Shown: positions 52,659 to 64,000 of the stretch, piece by piece
Layout of the letters: each line of letters opens with the position of its first letter
How positions within the stretch are numbered: the first letter of the stretch is position 1
Source of the DNA: Pogonophryne albipinna
Taxonomy: Eukaryota > Chordata > Actinopteri > Perciformes > Artedidraconidae
Reading direction: 5' to 3'
DNA length: 64,000 bases
Assembly (NCBI GenBank): GCA_028583405.1
Contig: CM053259.1
Location: 17,831,594 to 17,895,593, forward strand
Program-made: the position numbers and the translations under genes
Notes under the pieces: model-generated
Seen by the model: the letters and a program-made list of their open reading frames with translations, nothing else
Told to the model about the DNA's origin: nothing
The model's database searches: none

Positions 52659-53266
52659 TTTACCCATGGATGCACAATAAGAACGGACCCATATCGTCTT
52701 TACTGCCATCCCACGGAGCTGTAATAATGGATATATTGCACATGTTTGCTGTAATTCATTATCATACTACATGGGCTGTATGATTAAATCTTGTACCGTA
52801 AATGTTGTATTAAATAAAGTTAATATTACATATTATTATAAGTATATATATATATACAGTGCAATCATTCTTTCATGCTAAATGAAGCTCTGTTGGATAT
52901 CACTAGATCCTGTTACAGCGTAATATAAGTGCATAACGATTGATGTGACATTAGCATAATTACTAGCTAGCTGCTAACTGCCGCCTCGTTAATATCAAAT
53001 CCATCCATGCTGTCATGAACGTGCGGTGCTGTTACGTGTACGCAAATTGACGTGCTTGATGTGAACGAGCATTTTGGTTAAAGTTGCGCATGCGCTATGA
53101 GCGCACATACGGGTACTTCTCAGGCATGCCGGGTAATCTGTGACGTTTCACTCTCTCAAAAGTTGGGCCATTTTATCATCATGCGCTAATGAGCAACTCT
53201 CATAGGAATGAATGAGGCCCCGCCTCCCACGCTGTATCCAGTTCTTATTATACATCCATGGGTAAA
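52659..53266. mobile_element. Inverted-repeat element C, second copy with both ends
   Basis: 26-base terminal inverted repeats with two mismatches: TTTACCCATGGATGCACAAT... at 52659 and the inverse ending ...ATACATCCATGGGTAAA at 53266. 608 bases, no open frame of note. No target duplication is obvious and the superfamily is not assigned. Confidence 0.78.
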
Positions 53267-55850
53267 ACAGGTGGTCATTCATGTTCACTACGAGAGTCCA
53301 CTTTTATAACTCTGAGATAAGATAAACGCATTCCACTGATGTTATGGTTAACTATAAGTAACTTTATTATTTCTTTCACCTTTCAAGATAAAGTAGCCTA
53401 TTACAAACAAAAGATAATAAATTAGGTGGTTCAAACATAAATGTTTACAGTCCACTCTACGCTCAAGTCTTTATATAGAGGAAACAGAGAAATAAATGGA
53501 AACAAAATGATATGGCTATATATCAATGATTTTTCAAATACTTATACATATGGCAGATCATCCACAATGTCATATTTCAAACAGGGCTTTTAAAAATGTA
53601 CAGGGAAAATAATTTCTGTTAAAGCTGAACATCCAGCTTCCATGGTAACAGTACTGTGCACTTAATACAAAAGCATTCCACTAAATAGTAAACATAATTA
53701 TAAACATGCATAGATTAACACGTGGAAATCAAGCCACATATATTTGACAAAAAGCCGAAATATTAACAGCCAACTTAGCTACAATATTTTAACCAGCGTC
53801 ACAAAATAAAAGAAACATAAATAAATAAATTGTGAATGCTTGCGTTTAAGTTGCCAATGCACTGCAGACCGAATTAATGAAAACAACTCAGGGCAAGACT
53901 GTTAATGTTTTCAGTGAAAGAACAGGTAAAAAACACATTCAGATATGATGATTTAAGGTGATTTAAATGTTGATTCAGGTGTTTAAAATGTCTCATATTA
54001 TTGCTCATTATGGGTACATTGTCCACCAAATGAGACTAAGGTAGTGTAACAGACAGTTCCAAGCATAAGGTATGATTAAAATGACTATTAATATGCAGTA
54101 AGAATGGGCGGAACCATCAAGACTGCATATTAACATTCATATAACAGCAGCCTGCAGAACTAATGCACATGGATTTAAAGGCATATTTCATTCAAAGATT
54201 AACACCTGTCAAATCAATATGTCGAAACTAAACTACAGCAGAGCAGTTTGTGTCCCTCATGAAGTCAGAGCAGCAAGGGTTTGCAAATGAAAGTTGATGA
54301 AATTAAGCTCAACTGAAAATCTGATATAAAATGTATAGATTTTTTTCAGATAAATGCACGGTTAAACAGCCAGTTTTGCTTTCCTTAAATTTGGCCCGAC
54401 TAAATCACACAGTTTTACAGTCTAAACAGTTTAAATAGTGTTAAGGGATTGACAAATAAGCATGTGTCGCAAACCACACACACAGCAAGTCTTCATTCCT
54501 TCAGTTATAATCAGAAAACCTGTAACCTTTTACTGTAGAGAAAAGGAACAACAGATAAATGCTAAAAGATAATTTGATTAAGAAATCTTAACTCCATTTT
54601 TAAAGTCTTAGTCTTGAATTTAGATAGTAGATGTGGGGTTGATGCAGCGGCTCTATTTTTCTTTAGTTAACACAATCAGTCATTCACTTGCATCTTTTAT
54701 TGCAACTTGATAAACTGAGCCATAAAACAGTTTATTTGACTCCTCGGCTATCTAGTTATCTTTATTGAGGGCTGAACTGTCAGGGTCTTGTCAACTGCTC
54801 TGCAAGCTTTAGAAGGTCAAACTGGAATTTTAAGTTGATCAATCATTGAGTGGAACAGAAAAAATATGTTTTGATCCTTAGAGTAAATCTGCAGGTTTTC
54901 TAAAGACTTGAGGGACATTAGAATAAAACAGTTTTATGGAATGCTTTGCTTTTATGATAATATGTTTTTTTTGTCTATGGAATGAATTTTGCTGCCAAGT
55001 CTGGATTTAATTTGAGTACAGTGGATCATTTAAAAAGAAAAAGCTCTGATTTCATATTCATGGAGAGCAGAGAAGAGCCCAAAAACAAATACAAAAAATG
55101 AAAATTAAGACTAATGAAATAATTTCAGGTTTTCTGGTCCTCCATAATAACATGCATGTTCCGTTCTTCACCGCCCCACATGATTTCCTTCATTTATGTC
55201 CATTCTTGCATCTTCCTCAGTCCACTTCCAACTCATCTCCAAGTGAGGAAATAGATAAACCAACTTGGTTGTTTTATTACATGGCTCATTTTAAAACCAG
55301 GTTTCAAATATTTAAGGCATTCTCAACATCATCTTGATTGTCTTTGGTCATGGTCGAGCCTCCACAGCTTTTGCAGGTATTTCCAAACTAGGCTCTATAT
55401 TATATTTACAGTAAAAGTGAAAAGTCTGAGGAAAAAAGACCACTGCTATTATTCTGCTGCTACAGCCAGAGGACAGGCTTCCTGATGTTGGTGGGAAATC
55501 TCCAATGGTGTGACTATACAGAATTTATGGTGTGACTTTCAGACAAAATATAGACAGGCCCTAGTTTTCTCTTTGGCCACAGTCCTGAGTATCATTCATG
55601 GGAAAGCAACTTTACAGGAACTGAAATATACTATTTAAAATGCAGTGTAGAAACAAGGCAGACAAGTGTAGATTCCAGCAGCCTAAATGGATGTCAATTA
55701 GCCTTTAACTTCATATAGAGGCCAGCTAGCAGTCAGTCAGAACAGCAGTGGGCTTCTAACAGATACATTAAAGTTGTCTTAGTTCCTCTGAGTCAATGAG
55801 ACGTAAGTGTTGTGTTAATAGTGGCTTTGGGAGACTACAGGGAGGAGCAC
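53267..55850 (-). other. Probable stk3 3' UTR and spacer
   Basis: About 2.6 kb of AT-rich DNA downstream of the stk3 stop on its strand. Many - strand AATAAA hexamers occur, the most distal strong one near 53364. No other gene seen. In human, POP1, NIPAL2 and KCNS2 lie between RIDA and STK3; no exon of these was recognised here. Confidence 0.4.
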
Positions 55851-62251
<6,401 letters not shown>

Positions 62252-62862
62252 GATGGGTGACTTTAAAGGAAGAAAGGGAGCAGACTAATGGTAAGTAATG
62301 GCAATTGTTGGGCCAATAGTCAAGATGTGAACATTGTCGACAACAGTCGTTGTTGTCAAAAACTAGTGCAGGGCCAGCTGAGTGTCCGTCAGATGATGGA
62401 CAGTTTGGGAACACACATTTCCGACAGCGTCCTCTGTTGGACTGGAGTACAAAACGTAATTTATGCCTTAGTAGAAACAGTAAATTAGCTGCAGTATATT
62501 TATTTAATTCAGCCTGTTTAGACTAGTAGACTCTTCTTTCGTTTACGGATGTTAACTGTTCCACATGCACTTTGAGGAGAAACAGTCATTACACGGAGTA
62601 AATGCGATCAATGTTTACATTAGAAATCAGTAGGCCTATAGGCATAGCCTATTTGTCATCAGAGGTGGAAGAAGTACTTAGATCTTGTACTTCAGTAAAA
62701 GTACCAGAATGTAGGAACAAAGCTTCTGTTATTATAGTCATATATTATTGCGGAAAAAGGGAAAAGTGCTTGACGTGAAGTAGTATCTTCTGACCTATGC
62801 TTCTGACCTATCGCATACGACGTTGTTCCGAGGTGGCCGCCTGACGGTTGTACGCATGCGCA
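62252..62862. other. stk3 promoter / 5' UTR and spacer
   Basis: Sequence upstream of the stk3 start codon. No core promoter motif or gene recognised. Confidence 0.4.
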
Positions 62863-63717
62863 CAGTGATGGGAACTCCGGCTCTTCTTGGTGAGCCGGAT
62901 CATTTGACTCGGCTCACCAAGAAGAGCCGGCTCTTTCGGCTCCCAAACGGCTCTTCAGTTTACCACATATTATACCTTTTATAATTAAATCAAATGTAGC
63001 CCTGTTTTGACTAATGATTTATATGTGTACACATATATCACTTACAATATTCAATACATCCTTTGTACTGAAGTATTCAAAAGTAAAAATTACATGTGTA
63101 ATATAAATGATTTGCTGTGGCCAAATGTTTTCATTGCATTTACAGACCCTTGTAACTCTCTGATACCACCCAATGAATGCACTGACTTGCTTGTAGAACC
63201 ATGCTACACAAAGCAGAGAGCAACACCTATAAAAACTTAAGCATAGACATTTAAAAAAAGGGGCTACTGTATCGACATTTTAAAATTATATTTAAAGAAA
63301 AGGCCCTGACAAAACAGCAGGGCTCTATTTCAGTAACTATTAACTATAGAAAAAAAGACAGCAACAGCTGACATCAAATCAAGGGTAATCATAAATAAAT
63401 AACATAGTGAAAATAAATATATTGCAATGCTCAAAACAGCAGCATCCAACCGTCGCTAATCATAAAAAAACATAATAAAAATAAATGTATTGCAATGCTC
63501 AAAACAGCAGCATCCAACACAGTCTCTAATCCTTGGATATTACATGTTACTGAATGCATGCACGGAGCAGCTGTAGCGCGGAGATCATCATATCATTATG
63601 TCTTGTATTACTTAACAACAACAAAAATGGCTTGTTCACGGGCGCGAGCCGGCTCCCGTCTTTCACTTAAAAGAGTCGGCTCTTTGAGCCGGCTCGTTCC
63701 CGACCGACACATCACTA
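62863..63717. mobile_element. Candidate hAT-like element with GAGCCGGCTC-rich ends
   Basis: Left end CAGTGATGGGAACTCCGGC and right end ...GGCTCGTTCCCGACCGAC...CATCACTA are imperfect inverses (AGTGATG/CATCACT, then GGGAAC/GTTCCC and repeated GAGCCGGCTC). This end type is widespread in vertebrate hAT elements. No clean target duplication was found. A perfect 20-base-arm hairpin lies at 62877-62930. The interior contains a repeated GCAATGCTCAAAACAGCAGC segment (about 63424 and 63491) and no transposase. Confidence 0.6.
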
Positions 63718-63724
63718 GCTCACA

Positions 63725-64000
63725 CAGAGCAGTGCGTGCGAATGTGAAGAAAGAAAAGTAAACAGTTAGCTTGTTAATAACGGTGAGTTGTCGTATTTAT
63801 TTATTTTATATATTTTCCTTTAGTTCATATGATACTGATACTGCATGTTACGATTGGGTTAAGACTTTTGTTGTTCACTGCGTATGCCGAATGTGGCAGT
63901 TCAGGCTAATCATGTAGATACCACCATGCTCTTTCTGTGTTAGCATGCTGTAACATTACAGATGTTGCTTCTCCTGTCCTTTGTAGGGATAACATGGACC
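63725..64000 (+). CDS. Possible start of another + strand gene, cut by window end
   Basis: A donor-like site (AATAACG|GTGAGT) at 63781-63782 could end a non-coding exon, and CCTTTGTAG at 63986 followed by GGATAACATGGACC could begin the next, with an ATG at 63994. Only two codons (Met-Asp) would be visible, so no identity can be proposed. In human the next genes beyond STK3 are OSR2 and VPS13B, but nothing here supports either. Confidence 0.25.

Larger units (their letters stand above)
51040..53260 (+). repeat. Direct tandem duplication, period about 1132 bases
   Basis: Copy A 51040-52171 and copy B 52172-53260 start at the same sequence (CCAAGCCCCCAGGAAGTGCG) and remain nearly identical throughout. 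Differences are a few substitutions, small indels and a (TA)n tract expanded only in copy A. Each unit consists of about 480 bases containing a diverged family-A fragment followed by an inverted-repeat element of about 600-650 bases. Confidence 0.93.

Overview
The window is genomic DNA of a bony fish, very probably a teleost. Genes are split into many short exons with GT-AG introns, there are long (GT)n runs, and DNA transposons with terminal inverted repeats are frequent. Eight protein-coding genes can be assembled completely, exon by exon, with reading phase closing at every junction: nutf2l-like, rrm2b, mtdh, laptm4b and erich5 on the + strand, and rpl30, rida and stk3 on the - strand. A ninth gene may begin in the last 15 bases.

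Layout. 0.8-2.1 kb holds an NTF2-family nuclear transport factor, followed closely by the small subunit of ribonucleotide reductase (2.6-6.3 kb). 6.3-8.8 kb is repeat-bearing spacer. 8.8-14.7 kb is metadherin, whose intron 9 carries an inverted-repeat element with a huge GT array. 14.7-20.1 kb is mtdh 3' UTR and spacer. 20.1-33.0 kb is laptm4b with a roughly 2.6 kb 3' UTR. 35.0-37.5 kb is rpl30. 38.5-45.8 kb is erich5, with a hAT-type insertion in its last intron. 46.9-49.9 kb is rida. 50.4-53.3 kb is a repeat complex made of a 271-bp-arm palindrome plus a 1.13 kb tandem duplication. 55.9-62.3 kb is stk3, with three nested mobile elements in intron 3. 62.3-64.0 kb is spacer with another hAT-like element.

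The order and strands mtdh(+), laptm4b(+), rpl30(-), erich5(+), rida(-), stk3(-) match human 8q22 as I know it. MATN2, POP1, NIPAL2 and KCNS2, which lie between these genes in human, are not seen. The genes form no single pathway: they cover nuclear import, dNTP supply, an RNA/ER scaffold, lysosomal membrane trafficking, the ribosome, enamine deamination and Hippo signalling. No new multi-gene system was found. The most informative material is the transposon archaeology: an empty-site/filled-site comparison between two copies of one element dates two nested insertions, a hAT element shares sequence with an rpl30 intron, and a GT microsatellite has apparently grown inside an element. Also notable are a perfect CLEAR-type palindrome upstream of laptm4b and a GC-AG intron in mtdh.
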